A stretch of 64,000 bases of DNA from positions 124,001 through 188,000 of the forward strand of contig NZ_JANFQF010000001.1 of the NCBI RefSeq assembly GCF_024438035.1, written 5' to 3'. Under the pieces are notes generated by a model. The model did no database searches. It had not been told where the DNA came from and saw only the letters and a list, made by a program, of their open reading frames with translations. Source of the DNA: Rhodococcus tibetensis. Its GTDB lineage: Bacteria; Actinomycetota; Actinomycetes; Mycobacteriales; Mycobacteriaceae. Below, in pieces: positions 46,975 to 58,990 of the stretch. Made by a program: the position numbers and the translations under genes. Positions within the stretch are counted from its first letter, which is position 1; every line of letters begins with the position of its first letter.

Positions 46975-47885
46975 GTGGACTGGTCGACGGTCGCGTCGTC
47001 ATCGTGACGGGCGCTGGGCGCGGCATCGGACGTGCGCACGCGCTGGCCTTCGCCGCGGAGGGTGCCAAGGTCGTGGTCAACGACATCGGCGCCGGACTCG
47101 ACGGCTCGGCGACGGGGGAGAGTCCCGCCGAGCAGGTCGTCGCAGAGATCACGGCCGCAGGCGGCGAGGCCGTCGTCAACGGTGACGATGTCGCGGACTG
47201 GGCCGGGGCGGAGAACCTGATCAAGACCGCACTCGACAATTTCGGTCACCTCGACGTGCTGGTGAACAACGCCGGGTTCCTGCGCGACCGCATGCTCGTC
47301 GGAATGAGTGAGCAGGAATGGGACGCCGTGGTCCGGGTGCACCTGAAAGGGCATTTCGCCACACTGCGGCACGCCGCTGCGTACTGGCGCGGCGAGGCGA
47401 AAGCGGGTCGTGCCGTGGACGCGCGGATCATCAACACCAGTTCCGGTGCTGGACTGCAGGGTTCGATCGGGCAGGGGAACTATGCTGCAGCGAAGGCGGG
47501 TATCGCCGAGCTGACCATTCAGGCGGCGGCGGAATTGAAGAACTACGGCGTCACCGTCAACGCCATCGCTCCCGCGGCCCGGACCCGGATGACGGTCGGC
47601 GCCGGTGGGGCCATGGCTGAGGCGATGGCGGCGCCCGAGGACGGCTTCGATGCGATGGCCCCCGAGAACGTCTCCCCACTGGTGGTGTGGCTGGGCAGCA
47701 CCGAATCCAAGGACGTCAGTGGGCGCGTATTCGAGGTCGAGGGCGGCAAGATCACCGTCGCTGAGGGGTGGCGGCACGGTCCCACTCAGGACAAGGGTGC
47801 GCGGTGGGAGCCGAAGGAGATCGGACCCGTCGTCGCCGGCCTGCTCGCCAAGGCCGAGACTCCTGTCCCGGTGTACGGCGCCTGA
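46971..47885 (+). CDS. SDR oxidoreductase, Rv3548c-like (steroid catabolism)
   Basis: This 304-aa SDR has VTGAGRGIGRAHALAFAAEGAKVVVNDIG, the pattern of hydroxyacyl-CoA-dehydrogenase-type SDRs like human HSD17B4, with active-site YAAAK. The start ATG overlaps the upstream SDR stop, reproducing the Rv3549c-Rv3548c pair. It probably oxidises a 3-hydroxyacyl-CoA in steroid ring degradation. A long perfect hairpin follows its stop. Confidence 0.88.
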   Translation: MSGLVDGRVVIVTGAGRGIGRAHALAFAAEGAKVVVNDIGAGLDGSATGESPAEQVVAEITAAGGEAVVNGDDVADWAGAENLIKTALDNFGHLDVLVNNAGFLRDRMLVGMSEQEWDAVVRVHLKGHFATLRHAAAYWRGEAKAGRAVDARIINTSSGAGLQGSIGQGNYAAAKAGIAELTIQAAAELKNYGVTVNAIAPAARTRMTVGAGGAMAEAMAAPEDGFDAMAPENVSPLVVWLGSTESKDVSGRVFEVEGGKITVAEGWRHGPTQDKGARWEPKEIGPVVAGLLAKAETPVPVYGA

Positions 47886-47892
47886 TCCTCTT

Positions 47893-47943
47893 GGACGAAC
47901 GGGACGCTCGTTGCGTTAGATCGAACGAGCGTCCCGTTCGTCC
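47893..47943. terminator. Palindromic hairpin repeat, copy 2
   Basis: GGACGAACGGGACGCTCGTT (47893-47912) pairs without mismatch with its reverse complement at 47924-47943; the 11-base loop is GCGTTAGATCG. It starts eight bases after the second SDR stop. It shares stem and loop sequence with the element at 42541-42585, with compensatory changes in the stem. Confidence 0.78.
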
Positions 47944-47966
47944 ACGCCGCGCGAGGAATTGGAAAT

Positions 47967-47994
47967 CTGGACACCTTGCTAAACACGTGTCCAG
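47967..47994. promoter_or_regulatory. Inverted-repeat operator candidate before the LLM oxidoreductase gene
   Basis: CTGGACAC and GTGTCCAG form perfect 8-bp arms with a 12-base spacer; a third half-site GTGTCCA lies at 48001-48007. The inner ACACGTGT (47983-47990) resembles palindromes at 57350 and 63038. Confidence 0.45.
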
Positions 47995-48038
47995 AAGTTA
48001 GTGTCCAAGAAGAAAATGCCTTCGGCTTAGGAGAATTC

Positions 48039-48902
48039 GTGAAGTTCGGTATTACGTTGTTCACCAGTGACCGCGGAATCGGACCGGCTTCTGCTGCGCG
48101 GGGCGCAGAGGCCAACGGATTCGACTCGTTCTACGTGCCGGAGCACACGCATATTCCGGTCAAGCGCGATGCGGCACATCCGCAGACCGGCGACGCCTCG
48201 CTTCCGGACGATCGCTACATGCGCACGCTCGATCCCTGGGTTGCGCTCGCGTCGGCTGCCGGGGTGACCCAGAGTATCGAGCTCGGGACTTCGGTGGCTC
48301 TGCCCGTCGAGCACGACCCCATCACGCTCGCCAAGACGATCGCCTCGCTCGACCATCTGAGCGGCGGCCGCGTCGTCCTCGGCGTCGGGTACGGCTGGAA
48401 TCTGGACGAACTCTCCGATCACCACGTTCCGCCGGGCCGCCGTCGCACGATGCTGCGCGAGTACCTCGAGGCCATGCGCACCCTGTGGACGGAGGAGGAA
48501 GCTTCCTATGACGGCGAGTTCGTCACCTTCGGCCCGAGCTGGGCGTGGCCCAAGCCGACGCGGGTGCCTCCGGTCATTGTCGGTGCGGCCGGGAACGAGA
48601 AGAACTTCAAGTGGATAGTGCGTTCGGCCGACGGCTGGATGACCACGCCGATCGAGCAGGACATCGACGAACGTGTGCGATCGCTGCAGCGGATGTGGCA
48701 TGAGGCGGGCCGCGTCGGCGAACCGCGGATCGTCGTGCTCGACGGAAAGCCGGATGTCGACAAGCTGCACCGGTGGAGGGACCTCGGCGTGAGCGAGGTG
48801 GTCTACGGACTCCCGGACCGTAGCGAGGAAGAGGTCCTCGCGTACCTCGGTCGACTCGCCGGAAAGATCGAAGGTTTGCGCGAGTCGGCGGCGGTGAGCT
48901 GA
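48039..48902 (+). CDS. LLM-class (F420-dependent) oxidoreductase
   Basis: This 287-aa luciferase-like TIM-barrel protein starts VKFGITLFTSDRGIGPASAARGAEANGFDSFYVPEH and contains LEHLSGGR-type segment SLDHLSGGRVVLGVGYGWN and VIVGAAGN, typical of F420-dependent members in actinobacteria. The GTG start follows TAGGAG. It sits between steroid-catabolism genes and a glycosyltransferase operon behind an operator-like repeat. The substrate is unknown; flavin rather than F420 is possible. Confidence 0.85.
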   Translation: MKFGITLFTSDRGIGPASAARGAEANGFDSFYVPEHTHIPVKRDAAHPQTGDASLPDDRYMRTLDPWVALASAAGVTQSIELGTSVALPVEHDPITLAKTIASLDHLSGGRVVLGVGYGWNLDELSDHHVPPGRRRTMLREYLEAMRTLWTEEEASYDGEFVTFGPSWAWPKPTRVPPVIVGAAGNEKNFKWIVRSADGWMTTPIEQDIDERVRSLQRMWHEAGRVGEPRIVVLDGKPDVDKLHRWRDLGVSEVVYGLPDRSEEEVLAYLGRLAGKIEGLRESAAVS

Positions 48903-48938
48903 GTAGTGCGGTTGGATAGGACGAGGACACCCAGGTGT

Positions 48939-48952
48939 GGGAACGTGTTCTA
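48939..48952. promoter_or_regulatory. KstR-like operator upstream of the GT4 operon
   Basis: GGGAACGTGTTCTA matches the KstR consensus TnnAACnnGTTnnA except for its first base. It lies 37 bases upstream of the GT4 start, in the only intergenic gap of that operon. KstR represses cholesterol catabolic genes in mycobacteria and rhodococci. Confidence 0.45.
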
Positions 48953-48989
48953 GTATTGCCGTCTGCTGTTCGAGGAGAGGTCGGAGTCC

Positions 48990-50237
48990 GTGCGCATCGC
49001 ACTCCTGTCGTATCGAAGTAAGCCCCACTGCGGTGGGCAAGGTGTGTACGTCCGCCATCTCAGCCGTGAGCTGGTCGAACTCGGTCACGAGGTGGAGGTG
49101 TTCTCGGGTCAGCCCTACCCGGACGTCGACCCGCGGGTCACACTCACCAAGGTCCCCAGTCTCGATCTCTACCGCGAGCCCGATCCGTTCAGAACGCCGC
49201 ACCCGCGCGAGTTCCGCGACAGCATCGATGTGCTGGAGGTGGCGACCATGTGGACGGCCGGTTTCCCCGAGCCCCTCACTTTCAGTTTGCGTGCGGCGCG
49301 ACTGCTGCGTGAGCGCGCCGACGAGTTCGATGTCGTGCACGACAATCAGTGCCTCGGCTACGGACTGCTGCAACTTCAGAAAGCCGGCCTGCCCGTCGTG
49401 GCGACCATCCACCATCCGATCACCCGTGACCGCGAACTCGACCTGGCGGCCGCCAGATGGTGGCGCAAGGTCACAGTCCGGCGCTGGTACGGCTTCCTGA
49501 CCATGCAGAAGCGTGTCGCCCGCCGGATCCCCGCGCTGTTGACGGTGTCCCAGTCTTCGGCCGACGACATCAGCGCGGCATTCGACGTGCCCGCCGCTCA
49601 TTTGCGGACCATTCCGCTCGGCGTGGACACCGAGGTGTTCCAGCCGCGCGCCGACGCGCGGGTACCGGGCCGGATCGTATGTGTCGCGAGCGCCGACATG
49701 CCGCTCAAGGGTGTGTCGACATTGCTCGAAGCGGTCGCCAAGGTGCACACCGAACGCTCCGTCGAGTTGGTCCTGGTTGCCAAACTGGCGGCCGGCGGTG
49801 TCACCGAAAAGCTGATCGACGAACTCGCCATCGGTGACGTCGTGCGCACGGTGTCGGGCATCGACGACTCCGAACTGGCGTCGCTGCTGGCCTCGGCGGA
49901 CGTCGCCTGTGTTCCGTCCTTGTACGAGGGCTTCTCCTTGCCTGCCGTCGAGGCGATGGCCTGCGGAACGCCGTTGGTCGCGAGCCGCGCCGGTGCCATC
50001 CCCGAAGTGGTGGGAACGCAGGAAGAAGCCGGTGTCCTGGTGACGCCCGGCGATCCGCAGGAACTGGCGGATGTGCTGGGCGCGTTACTCGACGACCCGG
50101 AGCGGCGTGCCCGACTGGGGGACGGTGGGCGTCGCCGCGCGCTCGAACGATACAGCTGGTCTGCGGTGGCAGCGAAGACCGCGGAGACTTATGCCGATGC
50201 CATCCAGCAGACCCGTGGAGGAGAACGACTGTGCTGA
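48990..50237 (+). CDS. GT4-family glycosyltransferase
   Basis: This 415-aa GT-B glycosyltransferase begins MRIALLSYRSKPHCGGQGVYVRHLSREL, the GT4 acceptor-domain start, and has the donor-binding motif YEGFSLPAVEAMACGTPLVAS (E-x7-E) near residue 305. It is cytosolic or membrane-associated. The GTG start follows GGAG. It overlaps the methyltransferase gene by seven bases. Donor and acceptor sugars are unknown; the coupled partners suggest a modified glycolipid or polysaccharide. Confidence 0.88.
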   Translation: MRIALLSYRSKPHCGGQGVYVRHLSRELVELGHEVEVFSGQPYPDVDPRVTLTKVPSLDLYREPDPFRTPHPREFRDSIDVLEVATMWTAGFPEPLTFSLRAARLLRERADEFDVVHDNQCLGYGLLQLQKAGLPVVATIHHPITRDRELDLAAARWWRKVTVRRWYGFLTMQKRVARRIPALLTVSQSSADDISAAFDVPAAHLRTIPLGVDTEVFQPRADARVPGRIVCVASADMPLKGVSTLLEAVAKVHTERSVELVLVAKLAAGGVTEKLIDELAIGDVVRTVSGIDDSELASLLASADVACVPSLYEGFSLPAVEAMACGTPLVASRAGAIPEVVGTQEEAGVLVTPGDPQELADVLGALLDDPERRARLGDGGRRRALERYSWSAVAAKTAETYADAIQQTRGGERLC

Positions 50238-50967
50238 CCGTGGACTTCGACCGGTTGGGCGTCAAGCCCGGCGACAAGGTGATCGACATCGGTGCGGGGG
50301 CCGGACGGCACTCGTTCGAACTGTACAGGCGCGGGGCCGACGTCACCGCGTTCGACCAGAACGCCGATGAGCTGGCCGACGTCGAGAAGATGTTCGTGGC
50401 CATGGCCGAGGTGGGGGAGGTGCCTGCGGGCGCCGACGCGCGTATCCAGGTGGGCGATGCGCTGAATCTGCCCTATGGGGACGGCACGTTCGACGCCGTC
50501 CTCATCTCCGAGGTTCTCGAGCACGTCCCGGAGGACGATCGCGCCATCGCCGAGTTGGTGCGCATCCTCAAGCCCGGTGGTGTTGCCGCAGTGACAGTTC
50601 CGCGATGGTTGCCCGAGAAGATCTGCTGGGCGCTGTCCGACGCCTACCATGAGGTGGAAGGTGGGCACGTACGGATCTATCGGGCAGACGAGTTGGCGGA
50701 CAAGCTGGTTGCAGCTGGACTGAAGGTCCGGGGCCGCGATCATGCCCACGCCCTGCACTCTCCCTACTGGTGGCTCAAATGCGCCGTGGGAGTGGAGAAC
50801 AACGATAATCTTCTCGCCAAGTCCTACCACCAGATGCTGGTATGGGACATGATGAAGGCGCCGTGGCTCACGCGCACCGCGGAGAAGGTGCTCAACCCCG
50901 TGGTGGGCAAGAGCGTCGTGTTCTATCTCGAGAAGCCGAACCGGCCGAGCGCGGTGAGGGCGCCGCA

Positions 50968-50971
<4 letters not shown>
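50231..50971 (+). CDS. Class I SAM-dependent methyltransferase (GT4 operon)
   Basis: This 246-aa methyltransferase has motif I VIDIGAGAGRHSFELYRRG, an acidic end to strand 2 (VTAFDQN), and the post-motif segment FDAVLISEVLEHVPEDDRAIAELVRILKPGG. It is of the UbiE/Coq3-like small-molecule type. GTG start overlaps the GT4 stop, and its own stop overlaps the next start by GTGA. Methylation of a sugar or lipid made by the preceding enzyme is a reasonable inference. Confidence 0.88.
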
Positions 50972-53948
<2,977 letters not shown>

Positions 53949-53952
<4 letters not shown>

Positions 53953-54701
53953 GACCTGAAGATCTGTCCGCCGTCGACGTTGAAGATCTGCCCGGTGATC
54001 CAGCTCGCCTCGTCGGAGAGCAGGAACAAGCAGGCCCCGACGAGGTCCTCGGGGGTGCCCATGCGCTTGAGGGGCAGGGTTTTGACCATGTCTGCCACCA
54101 TATTTCCCGGCGTGACGGTGCGGGTGGCTTCGGTGTCGATCGGTCCGGGTGCGATGGCGTTGACGCGAATGTTCATGCCACCCACCTCGTGGGCGAGTTG
54201 CTGGGTGAGGCCGTTGATCCCGACCTTCGCCAGGCCGTAGAAGCCGGAGTACAACCAGGCCGCAGTGGACGACTGATTGACGATGGAGCCGCCGCCACCG
54301 TTGTTCATGTGTGGCCACACTGCGCGAGTCACGTTGAGGGCCCCGTCGAAGTTCACGCTCATGAACTTCTTGTAGTAGTCCCACGGCACGGTGATGAGGA
54401 GATCGAGTTTCATGCCCCCGTAGATGGCGGCGTTGTTGACGAGATAGTCGATGCCGCCGAACTTCTCGACGGTGAACTCGGCGAGTTCCTTCGCCGACTC
54501 CTCGTCGGACACGTCGACATCCTTGAATACCGCCGTCCCGCCGTCCGAGGTAATTTGTTTCGCCACTGTCTCGCCGAGCTCCGCGTTGAGATCGGCGACC
54601 ACCACGTTGGCGCCCTCCGCTGCCAGCGCCCGTGCATATCCCTCGCCAATGCCCTGAGCAGCACCGGTGACGATGGCCGTCTTTCCGTCGAACCGTCCCA
54701 T
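53949..54701 (-). CDS. SDR oxidoreductase
   Basis: This 250-aa short-chain dehydrogenase has VTGAAQGIGEGYARALAAEGANVVVADLN, NNAAIYGG, the catalytic YGLAK and a C-terminal GQIFNVDGGQIF. The ATG at 54701 follows AGGGAGAC; sequence upstream in frame is not family-like. It lies 43 bases after the aldehyde dehydrogenase in the same operon. The substrate is unknown; alcohol or hydroxy-CoA oxidation is likely. Confidence 0.9.
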
Positions 54702-54744
54702 ATCGTCTTGTCTCCCTGAGTTGAGTGTTGTGAGTGTGTAGCGA

Positions 54745-56214
54745 CTACGAGGCCGGTTCTGCGACCAGCTTGGTTTCGAGGTACTCCTCGAAACCGGCGA
54801 CACCCATTTCCCGGCCGATGCCGGACTGCTTGTATCCGCCGAACGGCGCGTCGGCCGCATACCAGATGCCGCCGTTCACACCGAGCGTGCCGGTGCGCAC
54901 TCCCTCGACCACATGTTGCACGCGGGCGGGATCCGTACCCCAGACCGATCCGGACAATCCGTAAGGCGAATCGTTGGCGATGCGGATCGCATCGTCGTCG
55001 CCGTCGTGAGGGATGATCACGAGCACGGGACCGAAAATCTCTTCCCGTGCCACCCGCGCGCTGTTGTCCAGTCCGGAGACCAGGGTGGGTTCGATGAAGA
55101 ATCCGCGTTCGTGGTTGCTGGGTCGTCCGCCGCCGACGACGATCGTTCCGCCTTCCTCGACCGCGAGCCGCAAGTACGCCTCGACTCGCTCGCGTTGGCG
55201 TGCGGAGATGATCGGGCCGCAGATGGTGCCCGGCTCGTTGGGGTCACCGGCAGGAAGGCCGCGAAGGGCTTTCGCGGTGGCCTCCACTGCCTCGTCATAC
55301 TTTTCCCGTGGAACGAGTAAACGGGTAGTAAGCGCGCAACCCTGCCCGGCGTGCGTGCTCACCGTGAACGCCGCCATTCCGCACGCGCCCGCGAGGTCGG
55401 CGTCATCGAGCACGATGAAGGCCGACTTGCCGCCCAGTTCGAGGAAGACCTTCTTGAGCGTCTGGGCGGCCGCAGTCATGACAGCCTTGCCCGTCGCGGT
55501 CGATCCCGTGAACGACACCAGGTCCACGCGGGGGTCGGTCGACAGCTGCGCCCCCAAAGCGTGATCGCTCGACGTTACGATATTGACCACCCCGGGCGGG
55601 AAGTCGGTCTCCTGCGCAATCAACGTGCCGACGAGCGCCGCGCACCAGGGTGTGTCGGGAGCGGGCTTGAGTACCACGGTATTTCCGGCGGCCAGTGCGG
55701 GGCCGAGCTTCGCGAAATTGATCTGGTGCGGAAAGTTCCAGGGGGTAATGGCGCCGACCACACCGACGGCCTCCTTGAGTACACGTCGGTGCGACTTGAT
55801 TCCCATCGTCGTCGACACGCCCAGATCCTGTGCCCAGGAGTAGCTGTCAGCCAGGCCTGCGAAGTAGCCGAGGTCGGCGACCGGTCCTTCGAGTTGCGGT
55901 CCGCTGGTGAAGAACCGCGGGGCGCCGACCTCGGCGATCGTGATCTCACGGAATTCCTCGATGTGGGCGAGCAGGGCGTCGCGCAATTGTCTCAGGCATC
56001 GCGCCCGGAAGGCGTGGTCGCGAGACCAGGTCGTGTCGTCGAATGCCCTTCGTGCAGCAGCGATCGCCGCGTCCATGTCGGCGGAGGTGGCATCGGCCGC
56101 GGCACCCAGCACCTCTTCGGTGGCAGGGTTGATCACGTCGAAAGTGCCACCGGAGCCCGGTACCAGCTTGCCGTCGATCAACAGGGAGGAACTGTCGGTG
56201 GGGCGCAGAGTCAT
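54745..56214 (-). CDS. NAD(P)-dependent aldehyde dehydrogenase
   Basis: This 489-aa aldehyde dehydrogenase has the catalytic Glu in LELGGKSAFIVL and the nucleophilic Cys in AGQGCALTTR, with cofactor segment ITPWNFPHQ and FTGSTATGKAV. It converts an aldehyde to the carboxylate. It is encoded 39 bases after the ferredoxin-type reductase, so it may oxidise the aldehyde produced by a P450 or oxygenase served by that reductase. Confidence 0.94.
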   Translation of the reverse strand: MTLRPTDSSSLLIDGKLVPGSGGTFDVINPATEEVLGAAADATSADMDAAIAAARRAFDDTTWSRDHAFRARCLRQLRDALLAHIEEFREITIAEVGAPRFFTSGPQLEGPVADLGYFAGLADSYSWAQDLGVSTTMGIKSHRRVLKEAVGVVGAITPWNFPHQINFAKLGPALAAGNTVVLKPAPDTPWCAALVGTLIAQETDFPPGVVNIVTSSDHALGAQLSTDPRVDLVSFTGSTATGKAVMTAAAQTLKKVFLELGGKSAFIVLDDADLAGACGMAAFTVSTHAGQGCALTTRLLVPREKYDEAVEATAKALRGLPAGDPNEPGTICGPIISARQRERVEAYLRLAVEEGGTIVVGGGRPSNHERGFFIEPTLVSGLDNSARVAREEIFGPVLVIIPHDGDDDAIRIANDSPYGLSGSVWGTDPARVQHVVEGVRTGTLGVNGGIWYAADAPFGGYKQSGIGREMGVAGFEEYLETKLVAEPAS

Positions 56215-56253
56215 GGGGTCACTTCCGGATCGGGTGGTGTGGGGGAGCAGTCG

Positions 56254-57297
56254 TCACGAGTCGTAGGCGATTCGGACGGTGTCGGTGAGGGGCAATGCCT
56301 GGCAGGCCAGGATGTATCCGGCTGCGAGGTCCTCGTCCTCCAGAACCTGGTTGTTCATCATCTCTACCCGGCCCTCGGTAAGACGGCATTCGCACGCGGC
56401 GCAGACGCCCTCGCTGCAGGACGAAGGGGCTTTCATTCCGTTGGTGGTGAGAACGTCGAGGAGGCGTTGGTCCGCCGGCCATGAAAAAGTCTGGGTCTGG
56501 CCGTCCTTCTCGACGACAACGGTAGACGCGCGGGTGACGGTGCCAGGGTCTGCCGCTGCCGTCACGAGCACCGACTCGAACGGGTTGCTGCGGAGGGAGT
56601 TGAAGCGCTCGATGTGTAGCTTCTCGCGCGGGAAGTTGAGCGACCGCAGGGCATCCCGGGTGCAGTCCATGAAGGGCCCGGGACCGCAGACGAACGCCTC
56701 GTCGAAGTGCAGGGGTGAGAACTGTTCTCGCAACCGGTCCGAGGTGGGTAGTCCGTCCTGTGATTCGATCCAATGCACGATGGACAGGCGATCGGGATGA
56801 CGGGCAAGCAGCTCGAGCAGTTCGGCGCGGAAGATGACGGAGTCCTCATCGCGGTTGGCGTAGAACAGCACGATGTGGCCGGTGCCGCGACCCAGGACGG
56901 ATTTGAGTATCGACATGACCGGCGTGATGCCGCTACCACCGGCGATGAGGAGAAATGCTCGGTCCAGCGACTTCGGTGTGAACACTCCGGACGGCTCGAG
57001 AACCTCGATCTCCGCGCCCGTCCGTGCGTGGTCGCACAACCAGTTGGACCCCCGTCCGCGATCGACTCGCTTGACGGTGATTTTCAGCGCGTTGTCGATG
57101 TCGGGCGCACTCGCGAGCGAATAGCAACGCGCGAGAGAGGCACCGTCGTGAGGGATGTGCAGAGTGAGGAACTGTCCGGGCCGGTAGCTGAATCGTTCTT
57201 TCTGGTGGGGCTCGAGGTCGAAGACCACCGAAGATGCATCGGCGGTCTCCTCGATGACCTCCGCAATGCGGAGGCGGTGGATCGTCGGCGCAGTCAT
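56254..57297 (-). CDS. Oxygenase reductase with C-terminal [2Fe-2S] domain (KshB/PaaE type)
   Basis: This 347-aa flavoprotein reductase has an FAD-binding barrel (RPGQFLTLHIPHDG, RCYSLAS), an NAD domain (LIAGGSGITPVMSILKSVL, AFVCGPGPFMDC) and a C-terminal plant-type ferredoxin domain with Cys-x4-Cys-x2-Cys (SCSEGVCAACECRL) plus a distal Cys (LACQALP). This layout is that of 3-ketosteroid 9-alpha-hydroxylase reductase and phenylacetyl-CoA reductase components. The ATG at 57297 follows GGGAGCG; an upstream in-frame ATG at 57354 is possible. It heads the operon and could feed a partner oxygenase elsewhere. Confidence 0.9.
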   Translation of the reverse strand: MTAPTIHRLRIAEVIEETADASSVVFDLEPHQKERFSYRPGQFLTLHIPHDGASLARCYSLASAPDIDNALKITVKRVDRGRGSNWLCDHARTGAEIEVLEPSGVFTPKSLDRAFLLIAGGSGITPVMSILKSVLGRGTGHIVLFYANRDEDSVIFRAELLELLARHPDRLSIVHWIESQDGLPTSDRLREQFSPLHFDEAFVCGPGPFMDCTRDALRSLNFPREKLHIERFNSLRSNPFESVLVTAAADPGTVTRASTVVVEKDGQTQTFSWPADQRLLDVLTTNGMKAPSSCSEGVCAACECRLTEGRVEMMNNQVLEDEDLAAGYILACQALPLTDTVRIAYDS

Positions 57298-57346
57298 GGG
57301 CGAACGCTCCCTGTGGGGTTCGTCGAAAAGTGGAACCAGTTCAAAA

Positions 57347-57362
57347 CTGGACATATGTCTGG
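57347..57362. promoter_or_regulatory. Operator-like palindrome in the reductase/SDR divergent promoter
   Basis: CTGGACATATGTCTGG contains the perfect palindrome GACATATGTC (57350-57359). It is immediately upstream of TATAGT (57365-57370), a possible -10 box for the + strand gene, and overlaps CCAGTT-caa-AACTGG (57336-57350). It resembles the palindrome before the TetR gene at 63038. Confidence 0.5.
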
Positions 57363-57444
57363 ACTATAGTTTGCACAACTGTATGGCGCAATGAGTTCGA
57401 GCGCCGAATCCGCGGCGGCGTCGTGCCCGATGAGAGTGGGATGC

Positions 57445-58368
57445 ATGAATTCACAGGAAGCACAGAATGTGGCGGGACGCGGAGCGGTGGTCACCGGATC
57501 GAGTCGAGGCATCGGCCGATCGGTAGCCCAGGCTCTGGCGGCGGATGGCGTCGGCGTGGTGGTCAACGGTCGCGACCGGGAGGCCGCCGAGCAGGTTGCG
57601 CAGGAGATCGTCGATGCAGGCGGACGGGCGATTGCGGTGCCGGGCTCGGCTGCGGCGAACGGGGTCGCGGAAGCGCTCGCGGACGCAGCGGTGAGCACGT
57701 TCGGCTCGCTCGACGTTTTGATCAACTGTGCGGGAATCGCGGAGCCTCCGCGGTCGTCCATCCTGAACGTCACCGACGAGCAGTGGAGCGAATTGATCGA
57801 CGCACACCTGACCTCCACGTTTCGCACATGCCGGGTGATCGCCCCGCTGATGGTCGCCCAGGGAGGGGGCGCCATCGTGAACACGAGTTCGTTCGCGTTC
57901 CTCGGCGACTACGGCGGTACGGGGTATCCGGCGGCGAAGGGGGCGGTCAACAGCCTCACATTGGCCATCGCTGCCGAGCTTGCGGAGTCGGGGGTGCGCG
58001 CCAATGTCGTCTGCCCGGGTGCGCGCACGAGACTGTCCGTCGGCGAAGAATACGAGCAGCACATCGAGGAATTGCATCGGCGCGGCATGCTCGACGTCGC
58101 CGCGCACTACGGTTCGCTCAATCCTGCCCCACCGGAGTACGTCGCCGCGCTCTATGCCTATCTGGCGAGCAGTCGGGCGGCGGCGGTCACCGGAAGCGTC
58201 TTCATCGGATCAGGTTGCTTCGTGGGAAGGTTCGAGCGACAGACCCCCAGTTTCGTCGCATACCGCGACCACGACACGGCGCCGCCGTGGTCCTTGGACG
58301 AACTCGCGGAACTTGTCTCCTCCACACAGCCGACCCCGGACAGTGCTCCCCGCAGCTCGGACTCGTAG
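57445..58368 (+). CDS. SDR oxidoreductase with C-terminal extension
   Basis: This 307-aa SDR has VVTGSSRGIGRSVAQALAADG, INCAG and the active-site YPAAK. After the core domain about 45 further residues end in LDELAELVSSTQPTP. Divergent from the reductase operon across the GACATATGTC palindrome, it is likely co-regulated with it. The start at 57445 gives a family-like N-terminus; in-frame ATGs at 57430 and 57391 are alternatives. The substrate is unknown. Confidence 0.85.
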   Translation: MNSQEAQNVAGRGAVVTGSSRGIGRSVAQALAADGVGVVVNGRDREAAEQVAQEIVDAGGRAIAVPGSAAANGVAEALADAAVSTFGSLDVLINCAGIAEPPRSSILNVTDEQWSELIDAHLTSTFRTCRVIAPLMVAQGGGAIVNTSSFAFLGDYGGTGYPAAKGAVNSLTLAIAAELAESGVRANVVCPGARTRLSVGEEYEQHIEELHRRGMLDVAAHYGSLNPAPPEYVAALYAYLASSRAAAVTGSVFIGSGCFVGRFERQTPSFVAYRDHDTAPPWSLDELAELVSSTQPTPDSAPRSSDS

Positions 58369-58398
58369 ACCGAGTCCAGGTCCAACGCGTCGCCGGTA

Positions 58399-58821
58399 TT
58401 ACTCGAGCCACGACTTCGGCGCCGGGTAACCGTCGTAGTCGTCGGGCCAATCGGTGGGGCCGACGGTGGCAGCGCCCCTCGGCGAGGGCGGCGGAGGCGG
58501 GGAGGACCATAGCCAGGTGAAGTACCGCGAGTCTTTCAGCTCGGTGACTTCTGGCGGCAGCGGCCAGGCCCGCCGCTCGATCTCGGGCCATGTGCATTCA
58601 CCGTTGTCGACGCGAGTGGCGTACGTTTTCAGCTCGGGTGAGGACTGCGGCATCGCGGCCAACTCGAACATCACGCCCTCGGTGACCGGGGTCGGTTCGT
58701 CGACCAGGTCCGCAACCGCCGTGCGCTCGGTGCGGATACGGACGGTTTCCAGGCGATCGGCCGCGTCGGACAGCTTGCGGAACGCCGCCTCCACCGCGGG
58801 GTCCAGATCCCGTTCCTTCAT
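58399..58821 (-). CDS. Small acidic protein of unknown function beside a putative ESX substrate locus
   Basis: This 140-aa protein has a charged helical N-terminal half (MKERDLDPAVEAAFRKLSDAADRLETVRIRTE) and a Pro/Trp-rich C-terminus (SSPPPPPSPRG, WPDDYDGYPAPKSWLE). There is no signal peptide or membrane segment. It diverges from a membrane-anchored protein and a WXG-type protein. I do not recognise the family; its location suggests a cytosolic partner in the same system. Confidence 0.6.
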   Translation of the reverse strand: MKERDLDPAVEAAFRKLSDAADRLETVRIRTERTAVADLVDEPTPVTEGVMFELAAMPQSSPELKTYATRVDNGECTWPEIERRAWPLPPEVTELKDSRYFTWLWSSPPPPPSPRGAATVGPTDWPDDYDGYPAPKSWLE

Positions 58822-58990
58822 ACATTCCCCCTGGCTGTATCGCCTGACGTCGCCGCGTTACCGCGGCGCCGAAGCTTATCGCTACTTCCCTTGCTGCGGT
58901 ATATGACTCATATTGTTGAGCGTGCGCCTGACGATCACCTCGCTCCGGCCGGGCAACGTCGGGCAAACCGGTACAGGGTACCCTCCACCG

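Noticed and set aside
48027-49748. A 573-codon open frame on the - strand across the LLM and GT4 genes
   Set aside because: It crosses an intergenic region with promoter features and has no family similarity.
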